NCBI GenBank assembly: GCA_964433135.1
Contig: CAYSQW010000002.1
Coordinates: forward strand, 1 to 64,000
Origin: CAYSQW01 sp964433135
GTDB lineage: Bacteria; Acidobacteriota; Aminicenantia; Aminicenantales; Aminicenantaceae
Length of the DNA stretch: 64,000 bases
Direction: 5' to 3'
The translations under genes and the position numbers were made by a program. Positions 43,456 through 51,675 of this stretch are shown piece by piece; position 1 is the stretch's first letter, and each line of letters begins with the position of its first letter. The notes beneath the pieces are model-generated. The model worked only from the letters and a program-made list of their open reading frames with translations, made no database searches and was not told the DNA's origin.

Positions 43456-44609
43456 TTGGATGCCTCCTTGATGGCATTATAGATGTCTTCTGGATCATGG
43501 ACCCATCCGCCGCAGTGAGGTACGCTGACGACGGGGCATAATCCCTTGACGCTACGCTCGGCTTCACGGACCATCTGGCCGAAATTGATTTCAGGGAATA
43601 CGAATGATTTGATTTTGGATGCCAGCTCATGAAAGCGTTTTTCCGGGAAGGGCCAGGCCGTGATCAGTCGCATGGTTCCAACCTTCAATCCTTCTTTCCG
43701 TGCTTTATGGATCGCTTTGGTGGCGACGCGTGAAGTGATCCCGTAGGAAACCACGACGATTTCCGCCCCCTCGATTTGATCCTCTTCGATTCGAATGATT
43801 TTATCGGCATTATGACGAATTTTGTTGATTAAGTGTTTGAGGCTTACATCCTGACATTCGGCGTTGAGTTCAGGGTAACCCCGCTCGTCATGGGTGAGGC
43901 CGGTCGTGTGAAAACGGTAGCCGTCGCCCGTCTTGACCATAAAAGGGATGCCGTCCTTGTCCGGTTTATAGGGAAGGTACTGATCCTTGGGGCCGTTGTA
44001 CCATTTCCGCTCAACGAGGTCGATCTCCTCCGCGGGGGGAATGATGACCTTTTCATGCATGTGCCCCACGCATTCGTCCGTCATCACGAATACCGGAACG
44101 CGGTAGGTTTCCGCCAGATTGAATGCGTCGATGGTCAAATCGAAGCATTCTTGGGGAGAGTCGGGTGAAAGAGCGATAATCTCGTAGTCACCGTGAGATC
44201 CCCACTTAGCTTGCATCATATCCTGCTGTCCGGTCAGAGTGGGAAGCCCGGTGGAGGGGCCTCCGCGCTGGATGTTGGCGATTACCAGGGGGGTTTCCAT
44301 CATGCAAGCCAAACCGATGTTTTCCATCATCAGTGAAAATCCCGGCCCTGAAGTGACGGTCATCGGTTTCTTACCGCCCCAGGCGGCGCCGATCAGCGAA
44401 GCGATGGAAGCGAGCTCATCTTCCATCTGGATAAAAACGCCTCCGACTTTGGGAATCCTTTCGGAAAACCGTTCGGCGGTTTCAGTCGAGGGCGTTATCG
44501 GGTACCCACCGAAAAAACGGCAGCCTGCGGCCAAGGCGCCTTCCGCGAGGGCGTAGTCGCCGTCCATGTAATGGGCCCCGGTCAATACTCCTTTAGGATC
44601 TGCTTTCAC
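43452..44609 (-). CDS. korA: 2-oxoacid:ferredoxin oxidoreductase alpha subunit
   Basis: A 385-aa alpha subunit of the KorA/VorB group. Signature segments are AAGCRFFGGYPITPSTE, SGPGFSLMMENIGLA and NIQRGGPSTGLPTLTGQQD. The longest frame begins 57 codons earlier but would cover most of the ferredoxin gene. A GTG at 44609 with GAGGAGG six to seven bases ahead is the best start, overlapping the korD stop by 17 nt. The subunit holds one wall of the active site and binds the 2-oxoacid; 2-oxoglutarate is the likely substrate by gene layout (separate alpha, beta, gamma, delta). Confidence 0.88.
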   Translation of the reverse strand: MKADPKGVLTGAHYMDGDYALAEGALAAGCRFFGGYPITPSTETAERFSERIPKVGGVFIQMEDELASIASLIGAAWGGKKPMTVTSGPGFSLMMENIGLACMMETPLVIANIQRGGPSTGLPTLTGQQDMMQAKWGSHGDYEIIALSPDSPQECFDLTIDAFNLAETYRVPVFVMTDECVGHMHEKVIIPPAEEIDLVERKWYNGPKDQYLPYKPDKDGIPFMVKTGDGYRFHTTGLTHDERGYPELNAECQDVSLKHLINKIRHNADKIIRIEEDQIEGAEIVVVSYGITSRVATKAIHKARKEGLKVGTMRLITAWPFPEKRFHELASKIKSFVFPEINFGQMVREAERSVKGLCPVVSVPHCGGWVHDPEDIYNAIKEASK

Positions 44610-44859
44610 CTTCTTCCTCCTCATTCTGGATAGTGACAAAAATGGCGAATTCAGGGCATATTGTCTCGCAGAGCTGACAATAACAGCAATCATCCTCATT
44701 CTTAACAAAGGGAGGATGATAACCTTTGACGTTGAATTCTTCCGATAATTCCAAAACATCTTTCGGGCAGTATTCCACACAAAAACCGCAGCCTTTACAG
44801 CGGTTTTTTTCGATGTGGATGTTGCCCTTGATAGGTTTTAAATCGCCGAAATAGATCAT
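44593..44859 (-). CDS. korD: 2-oxoacid:ferredoxin oxidoreductase delta subunit (2x[4Fe-4S] ferredoxin)
   Basis: An 88-aa ferredoxin-like subunit with CKGCGFCVEYCP and CYCQLCETICP, each ligating a [4Fe-4S] cluster. It carries electrons from the oxidoreductase core to ferredoxin or, in this operon, possibly to HdrA. The ATG at 44859 with GAGGGAG is preferred; an in-frame ATG at 44877 overlapping the hdrB stop is possible. The acidic tail (EEEEGESRS) is encoded across the korA start. Confidence 0.88.
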   Translation of the reverse strand: MIYFGDLKPIKGNIHIEKNRCKGCGFCVEYCPKDVLELSEEFNVKGYHPPFVKNEDDCCYCQLCETICPEFAIFVTIQNEEEEGESRS

Positions 44860-44867
44860 GGGCTCCC

Positions 44868-45746
44868 TCAAATACATCCCTTTTCCTTCAAAATGGGTTT
44901 TGGATCCACGTAGTGGAGATCCAACCTCAAATCATCAATGCCGCAGCCGAGGGCGATCGCCATCAGCTGCGTGAAATAGAGGATCGGGATGGTCTTGAAT
45001 TCAGGGTGTTTTTTGATCGTTTCCCGCTGCCGGTGATCCAGATTGAATGCACAGAGCGGACAGCTGACGGCAATGACGTCGGCTCCCCTGGAAGTGGCCG
45101 AGGAAAGAATCTTGAATGTTCGATCGACGACCATATCCGGGTTGTCAACGGTCTGGTAGGAACCGCAGCATTCCGTCCGGTAAGGGAAATCAAGCGGCTC
45201 GGCGCCCAAATCCGATACCAGGTTTTCCATGACCGTAGGATTCTCCGGATCATCGAGTCCGATATCCTTGGGGCGGACCAACATGCAGCCGTAATAATTC
45301 GCAACTTTAAGGTCTTTGAGAGGCTTGACGATTTTCGCCTGAATCGTTTCCGGTTTGACGTTATCCCGAAGAATTTCCAGCAGATGCAGTACCTTGACGT
45401 CTCCCTGATAATCGATTTCTTCACGATACATGAAATTGTTGATTTTTTCGAGGTCTTCCGGTTCAGCCTTCACTCGCTCATTGGCGCGTTTAAGCGTGTT
45501 GTAGCACATGGCGCAGAGCGTCATCATGGAATCCGATCCGGCCTCTTTGGCTCGGATCAGATTTCGAATGGGGGCGAGATGATGCATCAGATCGTCCGTG
45601 GTGAGAGAATAAACGGTGCCGCAACAGTTCCAACGGGAGAGCTCCTCAACCTCGATATCAAGGCGTTTCAGAGCACATAAGGTGGAATCCTCGAAGTTTT
45701 TCGCCTGGTTTTTTAGAGTACACCCTGGATAATAGCTTAGTTTCAT
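44868..45746 (-). CDS. hdrB: HdrB-like protein (heterodisulfide reductase subunit B family)
   Basis: A 292-aa protein with two CCG domains: YYPGCTLKNQ...NCCGT...LCAMC and YYGCMLV...ECCGSYQ...SCPLC, the ligands of the two non-cubane [4Fe-4S] clusters of HdrB, where disulfide (or another substrate) reduction takes place. Bacteria lack the methanogen CoM-S-S-CoB heterodisulfide, so the acceptor here is unknown. It follows hdrC by 51 nt and its end overlaps the ferredoxin gene region. Confidence 0.92.
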   Translation of the reverse strand: MKLSYYPGCTLKNQAKNFEDSTLCALKRLDIEVEELSRWNCCGTVYSLTTDDLMHHLAPIRNLIRAKEAGSDSMMTLCAMCYNTLKRANERVKAEPEDLEKINNFMYREEIDYQGDVKVLHLLEILRDNVKPETIQAKIVKPLKDLKVANYYGCMLVRPKDIGLDDPENPTVMENLVSDLGAEPLDFPYRTECCGSYQTVDNPDMVVDRTFKILSSATSRGADVIAVSCPLCAFNLDHRQRETIKKHPEFKTIPILYFTQLMAIALGCGIDDLRLDLHYVDPKPILKEKGCI

Positions 45747-45797
45747 AATGATGAATCCTCATAAATTGGATTTTTAAGAGAATGCGTTTCATGAAGC

Positions 45798-46205
45798 TTA
45801 CGAAGTGGATTTTCGAAAATTACTGACCAAGGCGATCGGGGGGACGCTGCATTTCTCCTCGGTCGTCATGTCTTCGATCTTCACTCGATCCTCCCTGTGG
45901 CGCAGAAGGATCTGACGGATGGCTTCCAGTACCTCTGCAATGTTGATTCCCTTGGGACAGCGGACATTGCATGTCAGGCAGGAGGCGCAGACCCAGATCG
46001 ACTGACAATTACGAAGCTCCTCTTCGAGACCCAATTGGGCGAAACGAATGATTTGATTGGGGAGGAGATCCATCTGAGCGACCGATGGACATCCCGCGGA
46101 ACATTTTCCGCACTGATAGCAGTCCAGAAGGTTTTGACCGCTCAACTCCTGGACTTTTTCGACGAAAGAATTGTGAATCTTTTCCCTGGAGATAGAGATT
46201 CTCAT
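45798..46205 (-). CDS. hdrC: HdrC-like protein (heterodisulfide reductase subunit C family)
   Basis: A 135-aa iron-sulfur protein with CYQCGKCSAGCP and CASCLTCNVRCP, the two [4Fe-4S] sites that pass electrons from HdrA to HdrB. First gene of the nine-gene cluster. The start was placed at MRISISREK, with AAGGG upstream, rather than at the end of the longer frame, whose beginning coincides with the predicted transcription start. Slightly shorter than methanogen HdrC. Confidence 0.9.
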   Translation of the reverse strand: MRISISREKIHNSFVEKVQELSGQNLLDCYQCGKCSAGCPSVAQMDLLPNQIIRFAQLGLEEELRNCQSIWVCASCLTCNVRCPKGINIAEVLEAIRQILLRHREDRVKIEDMTTEEKCSVPPIALVSNFRKSTS

Positions 46206-46236
46206 TGATGATACCCTTATTAGAATAAAATTTTTG

Positions 46237-46258
46237 AACCTATCATCGCCTATAGGTT
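46237..46258. promoter_or_regulatory. Palindrome in the leader of the hdr-kor-frd operon
   Basis: AACCTAT (46237-46243) and ATAGGTT (46252-46258), 7-bp arms with an 8-nt spacer, between the predicted transcription start (about 46274) and the hdrC ATG. It may be an operator or an RNA hairpin. Confidence 0.35.
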
Positions 46259-46280
46259 GTTGCCAAAAAAACAACGCTTC

Positions 46281-46309
46281 AGTACATCACAATTGAAAAT
46301 TGCTGTCAA
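46281..46309 (-). promoter_or_regulatory. Promoter of the hdr-kor-frd operon
   Basis: TTGACA (46309-46304), 17-nt spacer, TGTACT (46286-46281). The spacer contains the small palindrome CAATTTTCAATTG. The leader to hdrC is about 69 nt. Confidence 0.5.
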
Positions 46310-46546
46310 GAAAATATACAAAAAAAATATATTTGCCGAATCAGTCATGCAAATGGCTGATTATATGGGAATAAAACCTCCTTTGGAATGAATCCTTTGA
46401 ATTCGGTGCCGTGGCGGAAGGAAAGGCGATGTGAGATCGTCGTTTAGACGCGATTTTTAACGCCGTGAAAACGGCGGTTTTCTCGGCGCTTGCGTAACTC
46501 ACTCCTTCAGAGTCTCCCTTCGCGAGCAGCGATTTTCAGGCTAAAT
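46310..46546. other. Gene-free stretch upstream of the hdr operon
   Basis: No gene seen. It holds a GNRA-loop hairpin, CGCCGT-GAAA-ACGGCG (46461-46476) followed by GTTTTCTC, which would act as a terminator for plus-strand transcripts although no plus-strand gene ends here. Its right end (ATTTTCAGGCTAAATCCC) is an inverted near-copy of a segment inside the adjacent repeat units. Confidence 0.5.
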
Positions 46547-47079
46547 CCCGTATGGCACGCCAATTCTCACACTGCCTCAGATATTTGGAGCCTGGAGACG
46601 TTTTATGAATGCTATCACTTAACTTCGGGATTTAGACTGAAAATACATTAATATGAGGGTGGGTGGGTCGGCCCCGTATGGCACGCCAATTCTCACACTG
46701 CCTCAGATATTTGGAGCCTGGAGACGTNNNNNNNNNNNNNNNNNNNNNNNNNNNNNNNNNNNNNNNNNNNNNNNNNNNNNNNNNNNNNNNNNNNNNNNNN
46801 NNNNNNNNNNNNNNNNNNNNNNNNNNNCCCGTATGGCACGCCAATTCTCACACTGCCTCAGATATTTGGAGCCTGGAGACGTTTTATGAATGCTATCACT
46901 TAACTTCGGGATTTAGACTGAAAATACATTAATATGAGGGTGGGTGGGTCGGCCCCGTATGGCACGCCAATTCTCACACCGCCTTTTATATTTGAAGCCT
47001 GGAGACATATTATAGATGCCATCACTTCACGTAGGGATTTAGACTGAAGACACCTTAATACGAAGGTAGGCGGAGGGTA
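46547..47079. repeat. Tandem array of a 126-bp repeat, at least four copies
   Basis: Units begin with CCCGTATGGCACGCC at 46547, 46673, 46828 and 46954. Copies 1 and 3 are 126 bp and appear identical; copy 2 runs into the assembly gap; copy 4 is diverged (for example TTTTATATTTGAAG in place of TCAGATATTTGGAG). Each unit contains GGGATTTAGACTGAAAATAC, whose inverted near-copy flanks the array on the left. No conserved reading frame is evident across units. The true copy number is unknown because the gap lies within the array. Confidence 0.9.
46728..46827. other. Assembly gap (100 Ns)
   Basis: Exactly 100 N bases, a conventional scaffold gap of unknown true size, lying inside the tandem repeat. 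The sequence resumes precisely at a unit boundary. Confidence 0.99.
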
Positions 47080-47275
47080 GGCGGTACATCGAACCGCATG
47101 CGGTGAAGGTGACGGCCAACCCGCCCAACCCAATGATTTAGGAATGGTCAGCCCACCGGGTGAAAAGGAACGATAAAAAAATGAAAAAATTCGGATAATG
47201 CACCATTTATTTCATGAAATCAGTAAAAAAGGCCACAAAAAGATCATGAGTGTCATATTCATATATCGTTCATTT
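47080..47275. other. Gene-free stretch between repeat array and aminopropyltransferase-like gene
   Basis: About 200 nt with no gene. It contains the palindrome ACCGCATGCGGT (near 47092-47103) and an AT-rich part near 47180-47275. Confidence 0.4.
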
Positions 47276-49483
47276 TCATGAATGATAAAGCTGGTTCGGC
47301 GGACGGCGGAGCCATCCCAGGGTGTACAGCAGGCTGAAGGAATTCAACAGCAGGAGATAGAGCAGAAGGCGATGCAGACCGACTAGAGGGATAAGCAAGG
47401 ATGAAGCGAAAAGGGCGCCAAAAAACGATCCAAGAAGATCAAGGCCGTAGCCGATGCCTAAATTTCGCTTGAGCCGCAGATAGAGGCGATTGGAAAAAAC
47501 GAAAAGCGAACCGCAGGTGACTCCCATGAGGCTTAATGATAAAAAGATAATCCAAGGAGCGGGCTGGCGGGAGAGGATAGAAAGGCAGAAGACCAGAATC
47601 AGGATGATGGCGGCCTGACAGACTGCGATCGTAGATGCGGAATGCTTACGGATTTTTAGAGCTATATAGGCCCCGATGCCGAGTCCGAACATAAATGAGG
47701 AAAAAAGCAAGGCGAATTCATGGTAGATGTAGCCCCAAAACGCTTGAAAAGCGACGATCAGGACGATTTCGAATACCAGGGAAGTCAAGCCCATGACCGC
47801 AATCGGCACCAGAGAAAGAGATGTCTCTCTACGCCGAAAATAAAGCAGGCTCAAGACGAGGACGAATAAGATCAGAGGGAAATCCAGCAGCCAGAACCTG
47901 GGGATTTTAGAGAGACGCGCAAGGATATGGGTTTCGAAACCGCTGAATTGAGTGCTCCAGACCTGTGTGCTGAAAAGGTAGCTGATCGGCGTCATGTCCC
48001 GATTGATGGTCTTGTCTCCCGCGACAATGGTACGGCGCAGGGTCTCGACGCGCAGCGGCCCCAGTCGGGCTTCCAGTATGCTCGGAGTGAAGTAAATTGT
48101 ATCGAGAGAGAGCTCTTTCAATGGGGAGGTGAAATCTTCGAGATCTAGAGAGAGCTGATGACGGGAAGCCAGAAAGATGTTATTGGCGCCGGGGACGACG
48201 ACGACCGAGGAGAAGACTTCGTGAAGCGTGTAATACAAGGAAGATAAAAAGCTCTGGAGCTGGGGACTGATGTAGTTCTCGGCGGAGCCCACACGAAAGG
48301 AAAACACCCCAGAGCCGGACAGCTTGTCGCGAACTTCCTTGAAAAATTCCAGAGTATAGAATCGATTGATCTGGGCCGTCGCCGGATCCGGAAGATTGAG
48401 GATGATCACATCATAAGGTTTGTCGGCTGAAGTGAGGAAACGGCGGCCGTCGCGGTTGAAGACATGGACCCGTTTATCGGAAAAAGAGGCATGTGCATCA
48501 GGCGGAAGCAGGGAGCGCGTGACATCGATGATACGAGGATCGAGTTCCACATAATCAATTGCGCACTCCGGGTATTTCAATGCTTCCCGCAGGCATTCTC
48601 CCCCCCCGCCGATGATCAGAACGTTATCGGCGGCGGTATTCCGGGAAAGTGTAAAATGAACGCTTTCTTCGGCGGCCTCGATATCGGGGAATGTAAAAAG
48701 GCGGAGATGATTGTCATAAATAGTGTACTGCCCATCGGACTCGATGACCTGTATCTTGCCGTATTGCGAATCTTCGGCATGAATCAGGTGGAATGGTTTC
48801 CAGACCGCTTTTTGGATGGGGAAATCGGCCAGGAAAAATGCCGCGAGCACAAGCAAGGCCGCGGATGCGGTCGGAATGGAACGGCGGTTAGGAAAGGAGA
48901 TCAGAAGCGCGCATGCCGAAGCGGCTCCGATCAGGGATGCCGATTGCCAGTTGGAAAAATGCGGAATGAGAATAAAATAGACAAAAAGCCCGCCGGCCGC
49001 GGCTCCAAGGGATTCCAGCAGATAGACACGGGGCACGGATGCGCCGAGGAAACGGGTGTTGAAAACAAAAAGGATCCCCAGCGGAAAACCGATGACGAAT
49101 GTCAGCGGAAGGGCGAATAGCATGGTGGGCCCCATACCTATGGTTTCTCCGGGCAGTATGCCGAGGATGATTCCGGATGATCTCAGGAGGGTCAGGCATA
49201 GAGGAAACATGAATAAAAGCAGGAAATTGACATGGATGAACCGCCGGAGGGAATACCGGATGCGATAGGCGGCGATACTGCCCAGCCCTCCCCACAGGAG
49301 CCAGCAGGCGAGCAGAATCCCGATTGAAAGTTCGCTGCCGTAAAAGTGAGCCGTGAACTCACGGAGCAGGATGATTTGGAATGAAAGGGACAAAAAGCCC
49401 AACAACAAGGAAGGCAGCCAACGTCGGAAAAAACGGACTGAGGTTCCGGGTGTCGATCGCCGTTTTGGAAAGGAAGTCGTCAT
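47276..49483 (-). CDS. Membrane protein with embedded spermidine synthase-like domain
   Basis: A 735-aa protein: about six N-terminal helices (first LPSLLLGFLSLSFQIILLRE), a soluble spermidine-synthase-type methyltransferase-fold domain at about 235-450 (VLIIGGGGECLREALK, IDYVELDPRIIDVTRSLLP, ILNLPDPATAQINRFYT), then about eight C-terminal helices. The canonical GGGDGG glycine loop reads GGGGEC and the catalytic D-x-x-D reads NLPD, so classical putrescine aminopropyl transfer is doubtful. Such proteins are common in deltaproteobacteria and Acidobacteria and their function is unknown. The ATG overlaps the upstream amrS-type stop (ATGA), so they are co-translated. Confidence 0.83.
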   Translation of the reverse strand: MTTSFPKRRSTPGTSVRFFRRWLPSLLLGFLSLSFQIILLREFTAHFYGSELSIGILLACWLLWGGLGSIAAYRIRYSLRRFIHVNFLLLFMFPLCLTLLRSSGIILGILPGETIGMGPTMLFALPLTFVIGFPLGILFVFNTRFLGASVPRVYLLESLGAAAGGLFVYFILIPHFSNWQSASLIGAASACALLISFPNRRSIPTASAALLVLAAFFLADFPIQKAVWKPFHLIHAEDSQYGKIQVIESDGQYTIYDNHLRLFTFPDIEAAEESVHFTLSRNTAADNVLIIGGGGECLREALKYPECAIDYVELDPRIIDVTRSLLPPDAHASFSDKRVHVFNRDGRRFLTSADKPYDVIILNLPDPATAQINRFYTLEFFKEVRDKLSGSGVFSFRVGSAENYISPQLQSFLSSLYYTLHEVFSSVVVVPGANNIFLASRHQLSLDLEDFTSPLKELSLDTIYFTPSILEARLGPLRVETLRRTIVAGDKTINRDMTPISYLFSTQVWSTQFSGFETHILARLSKIPRFWLLDFPLILFVLVLSLLYFRRRETSLSLVPIAVMGLTSLVFEIVLIVAFQAFWGYIYHEFALLFSSFMFGLGIGAYIALKIRKHSASTIAVCQAAIILILVFCLSILSRQPAPWIIFLSLSLMGVTCGSLFVFSNRLYLRLKRNLGIGYGLDLLGSFFGALFASSLLIPLVGLHRLLLYLLLLNSFSLLYTLGWLRRPPNQLYHS

Positions 49484-50601
49484 TTCCAGACACCGGGAAT
49501 GGGTTGGCGGCAAAAGCGGCAGTTTCCATGCTTCAGGTTGATCTCGGATATACGGTATCCCTTTCGGCTTATCACTTTTTCGCCGCAGTGCGGGCAGTAG
49601 GTGTTCTCGAATTCATGAGACGGCACATTGCCGATATAAACATAGTGCAGACCGCTGTCCAGCGCGATCTGGTGCGCGCGCTCCAAAGATGCCAGGGGCG
49701 TCGGGGGGAGGTTTCTAAGGAGATACATCGGATAAAACCGTGAGAAGTGAAGAGGAACATCCGATCCGATCTCGTCCCGTATCCAGCGGCACATGCCTCG
49801 AATAGATGCATCGTCGTCATTGAGGGTTGGGATGAGGAGGTAAACGATTTCGAGCCATACCGGACTCGCCGCGATGGTTTTTATGGAATCAAGCACGCAG
49901 CGCAGGTTTCCCCGTACGTAACGGGTATAAAAATCCTGGTTAAAGCCTTTAAGATCGACTTTGATCGCATCGACCACGGGGAGAAGCTCCTGAAGGGGTT
50001 TGGTGTTTATGTGGGCGCTCGTTACCACTACGTTGCGCAGATGATCCCGGCGGGCTTCAAGGGCGGTATCGTACATGTATTCATAAAAGACGACGGGCTC
50101 GGAGTAGGTATATGCGATGCTCGGACAGTTGTTGCGCTTGGCCGACCGGATGACCGCCGGGGGGGGGAAGTCGATGTGACGGATCTGTTCGGGTCGGACC
50201 TGGGATATCTCCCAGTTCTGACAGAATTTGCAGTTGACGTTGCATCCCGCCGTGGCCAGAGAAAGCGCGAGTGTTTCCGGGAGGAAATGGAAAAAAGGTT
50301 TTTTTTCAATCGGATCGGCTTGAACGGTGCAGGCTTTTCCATGAACGAGCGTATAATAAGTGCCGCCGATATTCTCACGCACTCCGCAGTACCCGCGTTC
50401 CTTATCGCCCAGGCGGCAAAAACGCGGGCAAAGCCGGCATTCGATCTCATGATCAGGAAGCTTATCGTAAAAACGGGCTTCCACTTTGGAAAGATTGGCA
50501 TCGGAATTGAAACAGCCGAAGTCCATCAGGGCTCCGGTTATTTCCTTACGAGAAATAAGCCCGGCGGCTCCGGCGGTTTTGAGAAAGTCTCTTCTTTTCA
50601 T
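49480..50601 (-). CDS. amrS: AmmeMemoRadiSam-type radical SAM enzyme with Tat signal
   Basis: A 373-aa radical SAM protein. The N-terminus MKRRDFLKTAGAAGL is a twin-arginine-like signal. A cysteine-rich entry (CRLCPRFCRLGDKERGYCG) follows, then the radical SAM [4Fe-4S] motif C-N-V-N-C-K-F-C, and a C-terminal zinc ribbon (CPHCGE...CRFC). This order is that of the AmrS family (PflA-related), part of the three-gene AmmeMemoRadiSam system with AMMECR1 and Memo proteins; neither partner is in the window. The reaction is unknown. Start placed at the Tat motif. Middle gene of a three-gene operon with DUF362 and the spermidine-synthase-like membrane protein. Confidence 0.85.
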   Translation of the reverse strand: MKRRDFLKTAGAAGLISRKEITGALMDFGCFNSDANLSKVEARFYDKLPDHEIECRLCPRFCRLGDKERGYCGVRENIGGTYYTLVHGKACTVQADPIEKKPFFHFLPETLALSLATAGCNVNCKFCQNWEISQVRPEQIRHIDFPPPAVIRSAKRNNCPSIAYTYSEPVVFYEYMYDTALEARRDHLRNVVVTSAHINTKPLQELLPVVDAIKVDLKGFNQDFYTRYVRGNLRCVLDSIKTIAASPVWLEIVYLLIPTLNDDDASIRGMCRWIRDEIGSDVPLHFSRFYPMYLLRNLPPTPLASLERAHQIALDSGLHYVYIGNVPSHEFENTYCPHCGEKVISRKGYRISEINLKHGNCRFCRQPIPGVWK

Positions 50602-50644
50602 GGCATTCACTCCCCCGATCGTTTTCTTTCGGGGAACAAGGATC

Positions 50645-51532
50645 CTATATCTCCTCCTCGACAAGTTCAATGGCGTTCGGATCGGCGGTACCCAATCCCA
50701 TGGATTCCGCGGTCCGGATATAGAGGGGTTCGCGGTGTTCCTCCTTCAAACTCGGTATCCCTTTTTTGGCACGCAGGGTATCGATGATCCGCCAGCCGAT
50801 AAAATCTGCGGCTACGGGATCGGTGCTGAAAACCAAGCCGCCGTATGCTTTATTCCAAGACGGGTGAAAAGCGGGTCCGCGATGATATTGAACGAACAGA
50901 GCGTCGAGAATGGTCAGACGGTGTTTGCTTTTGACCGGGTTGCAGTCGAATACCTCGGCGATATAGGGAGTGCAGCGGTTGTCATGGTATTTGTTGGGAT
51001 TGTGTATGGCGCCGAAATAGTTTTTCAAACCGGCGGTAACGCCGGCCAGTCCATGGTCCTTCAACATGGCCAGGCTTATGGAGTGCGAGATAAGGCGTGC
51101 CTGGATCGCGGAAAAACGGCTGCCGATGCGTAAGTGCTGGGTGAGACGGGATTCGTAGTCGACCCCCCTTGTGTCCGTTCCGTAGATCTTGAGGCCGAAC
51201 CTGTTCATATTGAGTCGGTAGCCGGCGTTTCTGAGTTCACGGTTGGTACGATCCCAGATAAGGATGTTTTCTTCACGGACATCTCTTTTCAAAAGAGTCC
51301 GAGCCAAAGCCAGAGAAACAGGAGGGCCTGTCGACAGCGCTTTGCCCCCGATGGTATTGATCTTGATGCCGATGCTTGTGTCGTTGCCGGTGTGTACGCG
51401 CGGGAGGGAGAAGGATTCGGCGGTATGCGATAAGCCCCGCATAAACATGCGTTCCAGGATCCGGGGAGAGAGACCGTCCGGACTCAGTGATTTACGGGAT
51501 CGGATGATGACGACACGTGAACGGCGTTTCAT
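50645..51532 (-). CDS. DUF362 family protein
   Basis: A 295-aa protein with the DUF362 core (IGIKINTIGG, ISHSISLAMLKDHGLAGVTAGLKNYFG in part, NRLTILDAL-like LTILDALFVQYHRGP, STDPVAADFIGWRIID). DUF362 proteins often carry ferredoxin domains or a Tat signal; this copy has neither a CxxCxxC motif nor an obvious signal. Function is unknown. First gene of the operon with amrS and the spermidine-synthase-like gene (43-nt gap to amrS). Confidence 0.8.
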   Translation of the reverse strand: MKRRSRVVIIRSRKSLSPDGLSPRILERMFMRGLSHTAESFSLPRVHTGNDTSIGIKINTIGGKALSTGPPVSLALARTLLKRDVREENILIWDRTNRELRNAGYRLNMNRFGLKIYGTDTRGVDYESRLTQHLRIGSRFSAIQARLISHSISLAMLKDHGLAGVTAGLKNYFGAIHNPNKYHDNRCTPYIAEVFDCNPVKSKHRLTILDALFVQYHRGPAFHPSWNKAYGGLVFSTDPVAADFIGWRIIDTLRAKKGIPSLKEEHREPLYIRTAESMGLGTADPNAIELVEEEI

Positions 51533-51601
51533 GCTCTAAACCTACCGCGGTGCACTTTCTATGTCAATATGAGAGGATATGAAATACCGAGGGAGGCGGG
51601 C

Positions 51602-51630
51602 TTGCAATCATTCGGCTTTAAGCATATATT
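51602..51630 (+). promoter_or_regulatory. Promoter of the second DUF6599-like gene
   Basis: TTGCAA (51602-51607), 17-nt spacer, TATATT (51625-51630). The leader is about 39 nt and ends in AGGAG before ATG 51676. Confidence 0.55.
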
Positions 51631-51675
51631 TTATCTGAGTTCAAACCGTTTTCCATTCAATGACAGGAGTATGTG

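Noticed and set aside
46461..46481. Terminator for a plus-strand gene
   Set aside because: The GAAA-loop hairpin with following Ts is well formed but no plus-strand gene precedes it, so it is only described within the gene-free stretch.
46547..47079. CRISPR array
   Set aside because: The repeat unit is 126 bp with no variable spacers between direct repeats and no cas genes nearby.
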